A stretch of 64,000 nucleotides of DNA from Nodosilinea sp. P-1105 (GTDB taxonomy: Bacteria; Cyanobacteriota; Cyanobacteriia; Phormidesmidales; Phormidesmidaceae), in NCBI RefSeq assembly GCF_012911975.1, contig NZ_SMDQ01000008.1, forward strand, positions 62,001-126,000, given 5' to 3'. The translations under genes and the position numbers were made by a program. The notes under the pieces were generated by a model. It made no database searches. It was not told the DNA's origin and was given only the letters and a program-made list of their open reading frames with translations. Below are positions 8,570 through 19,600 of this stretch, piece after piece (positions within the stretch are counted from its first letter, which is position 1; each line of letters starts with the position of its first letter).

Positions 8570-9376
8570 GTGGCCGTATCCGTGATCGAAACCCCGGAGC
8601 ATATCAAAGCCGCCGAGCTGGCCACCCACGAACTCAATGCCAGCTTTTTGACGGTCATGCTAGAAGGACGCTACACCGACGCCCATCTGGTGGCAGAGGG
8701 AGAGAATGCGGCCAAATTCACCGAGGAGGATTTGCGGATTATCGCCAGCCCCCTCGACTTTGTCGGCATCAACGTCTACCTGGCGGCGGCCTATGCCAAG
8801 GCGATCGACACTGCCCCTGGCTATGAATTCGTGCCCATTAACGACTCCCACCCCCGCACCGCTTCGCCCTGGCACCGGGTGACCCCCGAGGCGATATACT
8901 GGGCACCGCGATTCGTGCAGTCGCTGTGGAACGTTCAAGCTATCTACATCACCGAGAGCAGATGCAGCGCCAGCGATTCCCCCGACGACCAGGGCCATGT
9001 CTACGATACCGATCGCATTACCTATCTGCGCAGTTATCTCACCCAGCTCCAGCGGGCCACCGCCGATGGGGTGTCGGTACGCGGCTACTTCCACTGGAGC
9101 ACCCTGTTCGAGGAAAATACACCCCGTGCCCCGATTGACGTACCAATTCTCATTGCCCACGGCACTGCCGACCCACTGATTCCCATAGAGCTGAGCGAAG
9201 CAGAAGCCGCCCGTCGCTGTGAGGCCAGCGAGGATGTACAGTTTGCCCGCTATCCCGGATCCTCCCACGATGCCCGTGACGATACGGCAGTATATATTTT
9301 GGGCTGGGTGGTTGATCGCTTTGCCGGACGACCCAGCGCTTCAAACTGCGAGGGAGACTCGATCAGTCGATACTAA
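8570..9376 (+). pseudogene. Chimeric remnant: GH1 beta-glucosidase C-terminal half fused to alpha/beta-hydrolase tail
   Basis: An open frame of 268 codons joins pieces of two enzymes. Residues 5-178 match the second half of a family 1 beta-glucosidase: the FLTVMLEGRYTDA segment, PLDFVGINVY, SHPRTASPWHRVTPEA, and the nucleophile loop, here ITES (Glu129) instead of ITENG, then GYFHWST. At about residue 180 (near base 9110) the GH1 match stops just before the expected DNFEW, and the rest (VPILIAHGTADPLIP, PGSSHD) is the last third of an alpha/beta-hydrolase with its Asp201 and His233. The first half of the TIM barrel with the acid/base Glu is absent, as is the hydrolase serine. The GTG start is weak. 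A functional enzyme is unlikely; I call it a fused pseudogene. Confidence 0.75.
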
Positions 9377-9832
9377 AGCCCACCCGTTGACCATTTGCCT
9401 CAAAGGCATCGGGGGACATCAGGATTAATACCTAACCACCACTGACCACTGTGCACCCTCGCAAACCCAAATAGTTCAAGCCGGTCAAGCCTGATGACAA
9501 CAAGCTTAAGCCCCTCTCCACCGCCGAACATCAGTTGGCGATGGCCGATGAAGAGCGCCGCCTAATTCAAAGTCTAATTCCAGCAGTTAGGCTTTGACCT
9601 ATTTGGTGGCTTCAACGACCTGCCGGAGAGTGCCAAAACCACGAACGTTACTGTTACAAATGTTTATCAAGATTCTGGTTTAATCGTAGCAGGCGAAACA
9701 TTGTCTTGCCTTTAAAGTAAAGATTAAAAACCATTATCGAAAAATATAACTACCTCATCTTTTCTTCATATAAGATGAGGATAACTCGATAAAGTTTGAT
9801 CAAAATTTAATCGCTCTTTACAAAAAAACACA
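9377..9832 (+). other. Gene-free stretch with decayed coding remnants
   Basis: Two adjacent frames carry protein-like pieces: about 9467-9597 (ends STAEHQLAMADEERRLIQS) and, after a frame change near 9588, about 9590-9715 (QQLGFDLFGGFNDLPESAK..LIVAGETLSCL). They look like one small gene broken by an indel; family not recognised. The 9720-9830 part is AT-rich without features. Confidence 0.45.
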
Positions 9833-10033
9833 ATGAACATCCTCATTCAAGATCGCTATACCGTTACCGTACTTCCTGGTACACGAGATCATCGGGGCTA
9901 TTTTGTTCAAGATTCCACCTATGAATTGGTAGGGGTAAGCGATGCTGGTTGGGCTCGCATTTGCCTGGACAGTGCAGCTTGTTATTACGTTGATCCCGCT
10001 AACCTGCACGACAATTCCCCAGAGCTAGCATAG
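9833..10033 (+). CDS. Small hypothetical protein (66 aa)
   Basis: A 66-residue acidic protein starting MNILIQDRYTV, preceded by an A-rich leader (ACAAAAAAACACA) and no clear Shine-Dalgarno. It has a short predicted beta pattern and three Tyr and two Cys residues near the end. No family is recognised. It lies in an accessory-looking stretch between a chimeric pseudogene and another tiny gene, so it could be a young or decaying gene; coding status is moderate only. Confidence 0.45.
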   Translation: MNILIQDRYTVTVLPGTRDHRGYFVQDSTYELVGVSDAGWARICLDSAACYYVDPANLHDNSPELA

Positions 10034-10267
10034 GCTATGCCAAGTCCAGCCCATCAATCGGTAGAACGTCTTCCAGAAGTCACCTCAGTTCGTCAATAAG
10101 GGCCAAAGGGCTAACGTTAACCTCATTGACAACGGCGATCGCGTCATCAGTATCTTGACCGCTTTTAGCCAATATCTTTCATAGCTGGGCTGGCCAGTCA
10201 TTGATGTCATCTGAGCTATTGAAAGATCAATCTCGAAAGAATTAATCTCGAAAGAGAAGGAATTCCC
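10034..10267. other. Remnant stretch including repeat family D copy
   Basis: Bases 10060-10088 match, in reverse orientation, the GGTGACTTCTGG repeat found at 39606 and 59401. The minus strand here reads a short fragment ending AIAVVNEVNVSPLALIDELR with a stop just upstream, suggesting the tail of a lost gene. A direct repeat AATCTCGAAAGA occurs twice at about 10230-10255. Confidence 0.45.
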
Positions 10268-10477
10268 ATGCAACTCACCACTAAAATCTTTTCAGTGTAC
10301 ATATCAGACTTTGCCGTTGAACTACGAGACGATCAAAGTCAGTACTTTGGGCAAGGTCGGTTAGTTTGTAGCCAACACAATTATGAAAGCCTGCGGAAAT
10401 TTGCCAAGAACTTAGCGCTTAATCGGGCGGTTCCGCTGCAAGACTACACCCAGTCACAAGTACAGTACCAATACTAA
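10268..10477 (+). CDS. Small hypothetical protein (69 aa)
   Basis: 69 residues, beginning MQLTTKIFSVYISDF, with an excellent ribosome-binding site: AGAAGGA seven bases before the ATG. The sequence is soluble, with an aromatic and Gln-rich tail (QVQYQY). No family is recognised. Its last four bases overlap the end of the convergent UbiH-type gene. The strong Shine-Dalgarno makes a real gene likely, but function is unknown. Confidence 0.55.
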   Translation: MQLTTKIFSVYISDFAVELRDDQSQYFGQGRLVCSQHNYESLRKFAKNLALNRAVPLQDYTQSQVQYQY

Positions 10478-11772
10478 CGCCGCCCAACCTTAGCCAACCG
10501 GGGAACTTTCCCCAGTCGACCTGTCATCAGTCGTAGGGCGAGGCGTTTCAGCGGGGGAATGGCATTCAACACCTCGATGCCAAGGCGACGCAAAATCACT
10601 AAAGGCCAAATATGATTGGAAAAACTGCGGGTGAGCAGGTCAGTGAAGCTTAGAATGACCCAATTTTCCCAGCGCCGCCAGCGCTCGTAACGGCATAGAA
10701 CGTTCACTGTACCCAAGTCTAGCCCTCGACCAAAGGCGTCACTGAGCACCTCAGCTAAAGCCGCCGCATCCCGAATGCCCATGTTTAGGCCCTGCCCCCC
10801 CACAGGATGGCAACTGTGGGCGGCGTCGCCCACTAGGGCTAGGCGATGCTGCACGTAGCGATCGCATTGCATCAGTTGTACCGGAAACATCACAGGCCGG
10901 GTTAACCGCTTCAGTCGCCCCATTTGGCTGCCATAGCGACGCTCTAACTCGGCCATAAATTCCGCTTCTGGCAAATCAACCATAGCCCTAGCCTGATCGT
11001 GGGGGGCCGTCCAGACAATCTGGCACCGCTGGCCCGGCAGGGGCAAAATTGCAAACGGCCCACTGGGCCAAAACCGCTCATAGGCTGTATTTTGGTGGTC
11101 TGCCTCTGGCTCTAGCACAGTGGTAATGCAGGACTGCCAATACTGCCAGCCAAAGGTTTGAATCTCGGCTTGCCGCCGCAGGGGAGACTGCTTACCGTCA
11201 GCGGCCACCACTAGAGCAGCCTGTAAGGGGCGATCGCCTGCGGGAGTGGTCAATCGTCCCATCACCTGGTGGCTGCCCGGTTGCAGGTCCACAGTCAGGT
11301 TGGCCGAACTAAAGTAGTGGATGTTGGTCGCCTGCTCCACCGCCTGCTGCAGCGCCCGCATCAGCACCGGGTGCTCTGCCCCGTAATACACCGCCTCGGT
11401 GCCCAAATCCGCAGGTACAAACCGCACGGCCCGAGGATAGTCGCCATCAGACAAACGCACCTGCTGAAAATGAGTAATCTGCGGCCCCACCTGCGGCCAG
11501 AGCCCTAACCCTTTAAAGATATCCCCAGAGGTGAGGGAAAAGGCATAGGCCCGCTGCCGGGACGCAGCGGCCTCTGGGGTCTGGGCTTCTACCACAGCCA
11601 CCTGCATCCCTGAAGGGCTCAAGCCTAGGGCCAGGGTCAAACCAACAATGCCACCCCCGACAATCACCACATCCACAGTCACAGCAGACAGAGACGTTGG
11701 GCCTAAATCAGCCGCCGCTGCACGGTCTTGGACATGATCTTGAGGCTGGCGCAGGGATGGAGTAGTGGTCAT
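10474..11772 (-). CDS. FAD-dependent aromatic monooxygenase, UbiH/Coq6/VisC family
   Basis: A 432-residue flavoprotein hydroxylase. The Rossmann dinucleotide motif is VVIVGGGIVGLTLAL (about residues 35-49), the middle DG motif is VVAADGKQSPLRR, and the second FAD motif is ALVGDAAHSCHPVGGQGLN, all in the right order. In proteobacteria this family hydroxylates the ubiquinone ring; cyanobacteria make plastoquinone instead, so the substrate here may be a plastoquinone, tocopherol or other aromatic precursor, which is inference. A ~30-residue N-terminal extension precedes the fold. The ATG at 11772 is used. The divergent neighbour is a glutathione S-transferase; the two share about 150 bases of upstream DNA. 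Confidence 0.85.
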   Translation of the reverse strand: MTTTPSLRQPQDHVQDRAAAADLGPTSLSAVTVDVVIVGGGIVGLTLALGLSPSGMQVAVVEAQTPEAAASRQRAYAFSLTSGDIFKGLGLWPQVGPQITHFQQVRLSDGDYPRAVRFVPADLGTEAVYYGAEHPVLMRALQQAVEQATNIHYFSSANLTVDLQPGSHQVMGRLTTPAGDRPLQAALVVAADGKQSPLRRQAEIQTFGWQYWQSCITTVLEPEADHQNTAYERFWPSGPFAILPLPGQRCQIVWTAPHDQARAMVDLPEAEFMAELERRYGSQMGRLKRLTRPVMFPVQLMQCDRYVQHRLALVGDAAHSCHPVGGQGLNMGIRDAAALAEVLSDAFGRGLDLGTVNVLCRYERWRRWENWVILSFTDLLTRSFSNHIWPLVILRRLGIEVLNAIPPLKRLALRLMTGRLGKVPRLAKVGRR

Positions 11773-11925
11773 ACAGGCTAACGAAGCACGAACAAGGCCC
11801 TAAAAACTAGGCTATGTCTATTGTGGACCCAGGCTTCTACGGAAATCAACCTGAGTTCCCATTGGTTTGGAGTCGTAGGGTTGATTCGGCAAAATGAACA
11901 CGTTCACCTAATTCATCGGTAGATC

Positions 11926-12537
11926 ATGGCTCGACAACTCTACTACAGCGGGCGATCGCCCTATGCCCGCAAAGTCCGCATTGTTCTGGCTGAAAAACAA
12001 CTCTCTTACCAACATGTGGACACCAACATTCGGCAAAAGTCTCCCAAGTTTTTGCGCCTAAACCCGATTGGCAAGATTCCAGTGCTAGTGGATGACAATG
12101 GCCTGGTGTTTTGGGATTCGACTTTGATTGTCGAGTACTTAGACGACACCTACCCCGAGCCCTCCTTTTACCCCAGCGATCGCCTGGAGCGATGGCGCTG
12201 CCGCCAGGGGGAAGAACTGGCGGATGCTATGACCGACCAAGTGGTGGCCCTTTGGTTAGAAACCCGCAAAGGCGATCGCGCCGATGCCCAGGTTCAGGCC
12301 CAGCACCAGGTGGTAATTGATCGGTTGCTGACAGTGTTTGAGCAGCAATTACAGCTGACGCCCTATCTACTCAGCGATCGCCTCAGTGCTGTAGATATTG
12401 CCGCCGTATCTGGCCTGGGCTATTACAGCCTGCGCTTTGGCTTGGGCTGGCAGTCTCGCTACCCCCGTCTGGCCCACTGGTTTGATCAACTGCATCAGCG
12501 TCCTTCCCTACGGGATACCATACCCCAGCCCGATTAA
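11926..12537 (+). CDS. Glutathione S-transferase family protein
   Basis: A 203-residue soluble transferase. The N-terminal thioredoxin-like domain begins LYYSGRSPYARKVRI with the SPYARKVR active-site helix, and carries the cis-Pro motif GKIPVLVDD and the DSTLIVEYLD glutathione-binding turn. An all-helical C-terminal domain follows, including the LSAVDIAAVSGLGY N-capping region. Size is typical. It conjugates glutathione to electrophiles or acts in redox repair; the substrate is not readable. HIP1 octamers fall inside the gene, showing that it is not a recent arrival. ATG start at 11926; monocistronic. Confidence 0.85.
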   Translation: MARQLYYSGRSPYARKVRIVLAEKQLSYQHVDTNIRQKSPKFLRLNPIGKIPVLVDDNGLVFWDSTLIVEYLDDTYPEPSFYPSDRLERWRCRQGEELADAMTDQVVALWLETRKGDRADAQVQAQHQVVIDRLLTVFEQQLQLTPYLLSDRLSAVDIAAVSGLGYYSLRFGLGWQSRYPRLAHWFDQLHQRPSLRDTIPQPD

Positions 12538-12764
12538 GCCGCCCCTTACAGCACCCTGTATTGGTACTCACCGACTGATCAACTCAACGCTGAGGGACTT
12601 AGGCGATTTCTGGATAACAAAATACCGTCATAGGATGGGTGCACAAGCTTTACCGATCGCTCTATAACTGATGAGCGTGGGCAAGGCCCTTTGCCCGGGC
12701 TACATCAAAGGAAAATCTTTCCTAAAGATCACCTTTTCTAGAAGATCACCTTATCTAGTTTTAT
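12538..12764. other. Intergenic, small hairpin
   Basis: No gene seen. GGGCAAGGCCCTTTGCCC near 12679-12696 forms a compact hairpin, and the segment AGATCACCTT(TT)CTAG recurs in tandem around 12725-12760. Confidence 0.4.
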
Positions 12765-12992
12765 CTAGATATAAAACTGGCTCCGGTGCAACACCACCTC
12801 CCCATGGTCAGGCACCCAAGTCACCCAATAGTCTGGCGACTCTTGGCATAGCAGTTGGGCCGCATCGGCGGCATAGGCACTGGGCAAATCCGTCAACTGC
12901 ACCCAGGTGTCACGGGTATAGGTGATGTGGCAAGCCGGGTTCCAGTCGTAGGCAGCCGTGGTTTCGGTCTGGGTCTGGAGTTGAGGGGCCAT
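12765..12992 (-). CDS. Small conserved hypothetical protein (75 aa)
   Basis: 75 residues, acidic and Trp/Tyr-rich (HITYTRDTWVQLTDLPSAYA, SPDYWVTWVPDHGEVVLH). I recall similar short proteins in other filamentous cyanobacteria but no function. The start is decided by the ribosome-binding site: AGGAG lies eight bases before the ATG at 12992, whereas an in-frame start 33 bases further up has none. It points away from the giant gene locus that begins 700 bases to the right, so the two may share a divergent control region. Confidence 0.6.
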   Translation of the reverse strand: MAPQLQTQTETTAAYDWNPACHITYTRDTWVQLTDLPSAYAADAAQLLCQESPDYWVTWVPDHGEVVLHRSQFYI

Positions 12993-13697
12993 GGAATCGT
13001 CTCCTGTCAACGGGGATGAAGGCAATCAGCGCATCCCCTGCAATTGAGAGGATGGAATTTCTGTATCCATTTTTACAAAAAGGCCGTTTCCCTGGCTTAA
13101 ATTAGCTAGATAAGTTCATAATCCATGACAAAATTCAATCTCTCCCCCGACCCAGGTCGCAGATGACCCAGTCTCTGCAACGTTCACCCCTTGACCCAGC
13201 CAGACCCATAGAGTCTTTGGCATAGGAGCAATATGTTCTTATATTACGAAGTCAGTCGAAAGGTAAAATTGAATCAAATAGATCAAAATAAATCCGGATT
13301 GGCAGAATTCTTCCGTATAATCCACCTTAAGCTTGACTAGCTTGAGTTCCTGCCATTCTGATTGGTTTATTAGGCTTTAGGCGTTCTCGCTACTGGAGGC
13401 CAAGGTTGTTGATGTCGAGGGTATTGTGGGCACGGTTGGTCGCTGCGACACCCACTGGTTCCAGCCGCGCTTAGGGCTGGGGTTAATCCCTGACGGTTGA
13501 CTGGTTAACGGTTGACTGGTTTACGTCTGCTTAGGTTTGTTGGTTTTGAATTATTTGCCGTTGGTACAGCTGTTGCAGGCTGTGCCGATCGATCTGCGAT
13601 GCCATGGGCCAACCATTGCATGGGGTGGTCCTGTCCAGGAGTGATCAGGGCGCTGGGGGCTAGGTCTAGGAATATCCAATTTTTTTCAGGTCACAAT
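12993..13697. promoter_or_regulatory. Long leader/promoter region of the giant gene pair
   Basis: 705 bases without a gene. A good -10-like TATAAT lies at 13316-13321, but the nearest TTGGCA (13299-13304) is only 11 bases upstream, so a standard sigma70 promoter is not proven. A 6-bp hairpin CCAGCC / GGCTGG sits at 13461-13480, and GGTTGACTGGTT is tandemly repeated at about 13495-13522. If transcription starts near 13328, the leader is about 370 bases. Confidence 0.35.
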
Positions 13698-16600
13698 ATG
13701 GTTAACATCCCGATTTATGACGACTTGTCCCTAAGTTTAGTCGGGGAACGAGGTGCTGGGTCGGGGGATGTCACGGTGACGGGTATCCAGTTGGCCTCCC
13801 TGGGACTGGAGTTACCCCAGGGTGTGGCAGTGCTGATTCCGGGGGATTATATAGGTGCCCAGGGAGAACTCTTACCCACTGCCGTACTGAATCAGGTGCT
13901 GGAATTTCCGGCCCGGACCTTTCAGTTGAGTCAGATTGGGGTAGCGATCGCATGGACCAGCCTGCGGCTACGGTTCGCCTTAAATCCAGACCAGGCCGTG
14001 TCCCAGATTTGCCTGGACATCCACGATCTGCGCCTCAGCACCGCCCTGGTGCCCGGCTTTGAAATCGCCGGGCACCTGACATTGTGCTTTAACCTGAACC
14101 AGGTGCTTTCCCTGGATGATTCTGCCTTTAACCGACTGGAGGCGGGGGCCAGTGACACCATCCCCCTGGAGTTGGAGGGGCTGCGGTTAACCGAAGCGTA
14201 TTTCGCCATTCGTTGGAAGGAAACCCGGATTAACTACTGGCTGCGGGGGCTGGCCCCCAACTTTTTTGACCAGAGTGCCTCGATGGAAACCATCACCACC
14301 CTGCGGGTGCTGTTTGGTCGCCCAATTCCAGAAATTCGGCTGGATTGGCAGGCCTCAGGGGTAGAGAAAACCTTCACCCTGCCAGGGTTTAAGTTGGTGA
14401 CCCCCGAACGGGCAAAGTTTACCCTACTGCTGCAATCCCTAGAGAATCCCCAGCGCCTCGACAACCTGGCCTTCATCCTCACCCTAGATCCTCGGATTCC
14501 GCAAGACCCTGAGAAGCTCGATCCTAAACAGCGATTTACAGCCTACACCAATTTTGCTTGGGAGCGGCAGAACGGCCCCGGGCAGAGCGATCGCGAATTG
14601 CAACCCCCCAGTGACGACAACAGCGAACCCACCGATGGCCAGGCCCCCTTCTTGCAGTTGGATGCGATGCCAGGGGCACCGGTCAGCCTGGTGCTGTTAC
14701 AGATACGTTTAGACCAGGGGGGACTGCCGGGCTTTTTCAGACAGCTCGACGAACCTTTAACGGCCCTGAGCTTTGATCGCAACGGCACCGACCCCCTGGC
14801 GGCAAAAACCGTCACAAGCTTCCGAGACTTCATTCCCCTGCGGGGAGATGACTGGGGTGGCGAACCCGCTACCCCAGCCCCCAAGACCCCCGACGAAATC
14901 CAAGACCTGACCGCTAACCACACCCTGGAACCCGGTCTCACCGTCACCCTGAACCCCTTTATCCTGCCTTTCCTGAATCGCCCGGCAGACGACAGCAAAG
15001 ACAGCAGCGGCAACAGTCGGGTGCCCAAACAGCGGATTCGGGTCAACCACAATAGCCGGAAGTTTCGGGGCCATGCCACTTTTGGGACCCGCGAAATCTC
15101 CATGCCCCTGGCCATTGGGGTGCTGATCGGTGAGCTGGAATTTGACACCAGCATTAATTTGAAGTTCAACTGGGAAACCTTTGCCTTCCGGGTCGAGCAC
15201 AGTGGCGGCATTCGCCTGCTTTCAGATCAAGAGCAGCTACCGGAAAAGCAGTTTCTGGGCCTCACCTGGCGATTCAAGGGGGGCAAGTTGAGTGGGGATA
15301 ACCGCTACCACCACCTCACCCTGATCACCCAAAACTACGACTACAAGCTGATCCAGGGCACAGGGGCCGTGATTGAGGTGGACTACACCCGGGCCAGCGA
15401 TGACCCCATCACCTTTGCCATCAGCGACCTGGCCATTTCCGCCAAGGGCTTGAGCATTACCGCCGCTGTCACCGATCGCCCTGCTCGCCTGAATGGGGTA
15501 GACACCCGCTTCCGGTTCCATGGCAGCCGGTTGTCCATTGTGGAAAATCGCATCCAGGCGTTTACCCTGGCGGGGTCAGGCCCCCTGCCACCGGCTCTGG
15601 TGGGCGATGCCATGGTGGATGTGTCGCTCCAGTTTGCCCAGCGGGAGGGCAACCTCACCCTGGTGGAGGGCAGTGCCCGCCTCAGTAAAGACAAGCTACT
15701 CAGCTGTAAGGGCACCCGGTTTGCGTTTGCGGTGGATGCCATTGGGCTGAAATTTGTCAACGAAGGCAAGTTTCACCTTTACTTCACCCTCACTGGCAGC
15801 GCCCAGTTCCGCCTGGCCCCTGGGGATAGCCCGGATGGCCCCCTGGCCCTGCTCAGTGCAATCAAAATTGAAATGGTGGACTGTCCCCTAACTGGGGATA
15901 TGAGTGTCATCGCCCGTCACGTCAACTTCCTGATTGATTTGCCCAAGCCGGTGTCCTTTAACCTGCTGGGCTGCTTTGAAATGGAGATTCGTGGCTTTGG
16001 CTTTGTACCCCAGTTTGACAAGTTCGATGGGGCCGGGGCCATGCGCATTGCCGGGCAGGTGAAGTTTGCCCAGGGGGGCGGAGACGCCATCAGTGCCCGG
16101 ATTGATGTCCATGACCTGTATGTCGGACTGCCCCGGCCTGGGAGCTTTATTCCCCGCCTCCATCTGCGGGAGCTGACCGTCGAAATCAGTGCGGGTAAAG
16201 CCTTTAACCTGTATGGGGTAGTGGAGTTTATCGACGAACCCGACGCCACTGGGTTTGCCGGGGAAGGGCGGCTGGAAATCAAGGGTATGCCCGTGATAGC
16301 GGCCAGTTTTTCGTTCCTGCGGGTGCGGCGGGATGAAACCGCGCCCTGGGTGCGGGCCTGGTTCATTTTCCTGCAAATTGAGCAGGTCACCTTCCGTATT
16401 CCCTATGTGGAACTCTATCTTCGAGAGGTGGGCCTGGGCTTTGGCTATCGCTACACCATTGCCAGCATTCGGGCCGCCGATGAGGCGGGGGATCTGCGCT
16501 CCCTGCTGCAAGAATTACGGCAGTTGTCTAGAACCCAGGGGGATCTGACCCGCCGCGATCGCTGGGCCGTAGACCTGGAAAAAGCCGGGGAACCCCTGCG

Positions 16601-19600
16601 GTGGACCATTGTGCTGCGGGCCTTGATTTCCCAAACGTCGGCCTCCCCCAACTCCCTTAAGTGGATAGAGGCGGCCGAGAAGGTGCTGCCCTGCCTGTAC
16701 GTGATGGATGCGATCATCGCCTTCCGCAGTGACTTAACCTTCTTCATGGCGGTGCGCTGCTGGTTAAACACCAACTACTGGGGCTTTGTCACCAATCAGC
16801 AGGGATTGCGGGAGCGACCCCTGTTTAGCGGGTTTGTGCTGCTGTCGGTGCGACAAAAGCGCTTCATTGCCCAAATTTCCTCTAACCCCGACGGCAGCCT
16901 GGGGCATTTGGTGCCGGTTCCTCCCATGGTGGAGCGGATTGTCAACAATGGTCAGTTTTCGGCCACCCTGTTGATTGAACCGGGGCTGGTCCATGCAGAG
17001 TTGGGCTGGCCCAACATGCTGCGCTGGTCCACCAAGATTGGGCCGCTGGAAGTGGATATTCGGGGCGGGGCGATTTTCCGCACCTCCACCGACAACCTGG
17101 TGATTGGGGTCAGTTTCTATGCCCGGGGGGGTTTCAGGTTTGAAGCAGAAAAGAACCTGCGCCTGTTTGGGGCTCGGGTCTCAGCGGAGGTGCATGCTGC
17201 CTTTGGGGCTCGCTACATCGGCCTGATGGACTTTAACGACCCGATTGGCGGGTCAGCCTTCTATGCCGCCATTGGCCTGGAGGTGCGGATTCGGGTGGCG
17301 ATTGAGTTTTGGATCAAGTTTATTTTTGTCACCCGTCGTTTCCGCCTCAGCTTCTCCCTGGAATTTACTGCCGCGGCAGAAATTGGGTTAGCCGGGGTCA
17401 ACCCCAATGGGGCTGGGTTCCGGGCCCAGGGCACCCTATCGGTGCGGTTCATGGGTCGGGGGATTCAACTAGGCGTGCGGGTGGGCTTCCGAGAACACAA
17501 TATCCAAATTGCCCGCAGTCGCACAGAACCCTTCTTGAATATGGGCCTGGAAGCGACGGACGTGGAGGCGGTGCCTGGGGTAGGCGGTGGGACCCCAGAG
17601 GTCGCGTCATCTCCTCAGCCCATGGCTATGACAGCTAGTCCGGCAGTAACGGCCAGCCCGGCTGCCATGGCTAGTCCGGTGGCCATGGCGGCGGTTCCCG
17701 AGGGCAGCACAGTTGAAGTGCCCCCAACCCAGCAGGAGACGGAAGACCAGCTGCAAGACTTCCTGGGCAATCGCAGCTTCACCGCCCCCAATTACGATGT
17801 CTTTTGGATCGAAGCCCCAGAGGAAACAGAGGATGGATCGACCCAGGACCCCTATGGCTATTTTGTCCTGGTTCCCCGGGGAGAACCGCCGGTGGGTAGC
17901 CAGGCGATCGAGGAGCAGGGCTTTTTGCCGGTTCCCCCCGCTTCAGATGAGGCCAATCCGATGGAGGCAGATTTTACTCTAGAGCTGCCCAGGGACGACG
18001 CTCTGGCTCTAGACCAGTACGACCCCCTGCTGGGGGACTGGCAATCCCGCTCTGGGGGTGAGCGCTTTGACTGGCGGGTGAACTGGGAGGCTACGGTGAT
18101 CTCGGGCACCCTTTTTGATTCCCACACAGAACAGCCAGTGGTAGAAAACGGCGAACCACAGCAGGGTACCCAAGCCCTGAAGAATTACCTGGTGTTTGGG
18201 TTCATTGTCGATGAGAACGACCTGCCTCAAGGGGATCCTGATTTGCTAAGCGATCGCAACCATGACCAGTCCCTGACGGATGAGCGAGTACACAACCCCA
18301 CCGCTGATTCCTTTGAGTCGGCGGTGCGGGGGGCGGTGGAGCAATTCAGTGGATCGCCCTTCTTCAAGCGAGATCCCAATTCGGCCTACGACCAGGCCCT
18401 GGAAGCCGCCTTCCAGCCCAACACCACGGTCTACAACGACTCTGGCGAGGCCGATGCCATCTCGGATCTCGCCATCTCGAATCTGAACCAGCAGGCCCAT
18501 CAACTGCGGGGGCTGGTGGTTCAGGATCTGGTCAGTGACCTGCGGGACTATGCTGTGGCCCCGGTGGACCAAAAACCCTCAATCAGTGGCATGATTGGCT
18601 TTCAGATGGGGCTGGTGTTCCGCTACCAGGGTCCGCCCCCCCACTGGCTCAGCCACGCAATTCCCCCCGCACAGCAGGAGACCGCCCTGCCCAAGATCTA
18701 CCAGCGGCTCGGCCCCAGCAGCACCAGCCCTGATCTGCAAGAGGCGCGCCAGGTGCGCAGCTTCAATGTGGCTAGCACCAACTTTGCCACCAATCCCCCC
18801 CAGTTTCAGCGGGTGGAGCAATTTACCGATGCCAATACCATCGCCTTTGCTTGGGATTTGGTGTGGCCAGACCGCCCTGATGCTAACTGTAGTGCCTGTC
18901 AGGCTGCCCCAGAGCAACACCTGATTCACTACCAGGTGTTGCGCCGCTCCCTAGACGGCAGCGAACAGGAGACGACCTACACCGTGAAAGGGGCCGAAGT
19001 GCTGCACTTTGACACTAAGGACAAGGACAGCGATGGGGTGCTCAAACACCTCCAGCCCCGCTTCCAGGTGGTCGACCATTTCAATGCTGAAACCCTGGCG
19101 GATCAGGCGAACCTGCCCGTCACTGGTCGTAGTTATGTGTACACCATTACCCCCATCGATCTGGCCAACCATCGCGGTCGTCCCCTCACCCTGGTGGCCA
19201 CCCGCTACCCCAACGAGCCGCCCCGGGTGCCCGTGGATGCCCAACTGCGGGTCAGCTATCGGTTGAGGCGCCAGGAGGACCAAACCCTGGTGATTGATAT
19301 CCCCAATGGTCAGGGAACAGAGCCCCTGCTAACCCCGATTAGCGATCGCCCGGTGGCCCCGCCCCTGCTGCTGCCCCAGTTGCCCGCAGATGAGGCGACC
19401 CAGGAACCGGGGGCCGGTCAGGGAATTTTGGTGAGCTGGACCGACCCGGCGCCTCCCTTGCAGGGGCCCCTGGTGCCCATTGCCGACTACCGGCTGATTT
19501 TCCGCCGCGAAACCCTGCTACCCATTGGCAGTTATGGCCTGGACAATTCCATTCAGGGGCCGCGCACCAAGACCCTACCCACCAGCAATGCCCGGCCACT

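Noticed and set aside
13512-13697. TTG start adding 62 residues to giant protein A
   Set aside because: No Shine-Dalgarno at the TTG, and the added residues are Cys/Trp-rich without a pattern; the ATG at 13698 has a ribosome-binding site.
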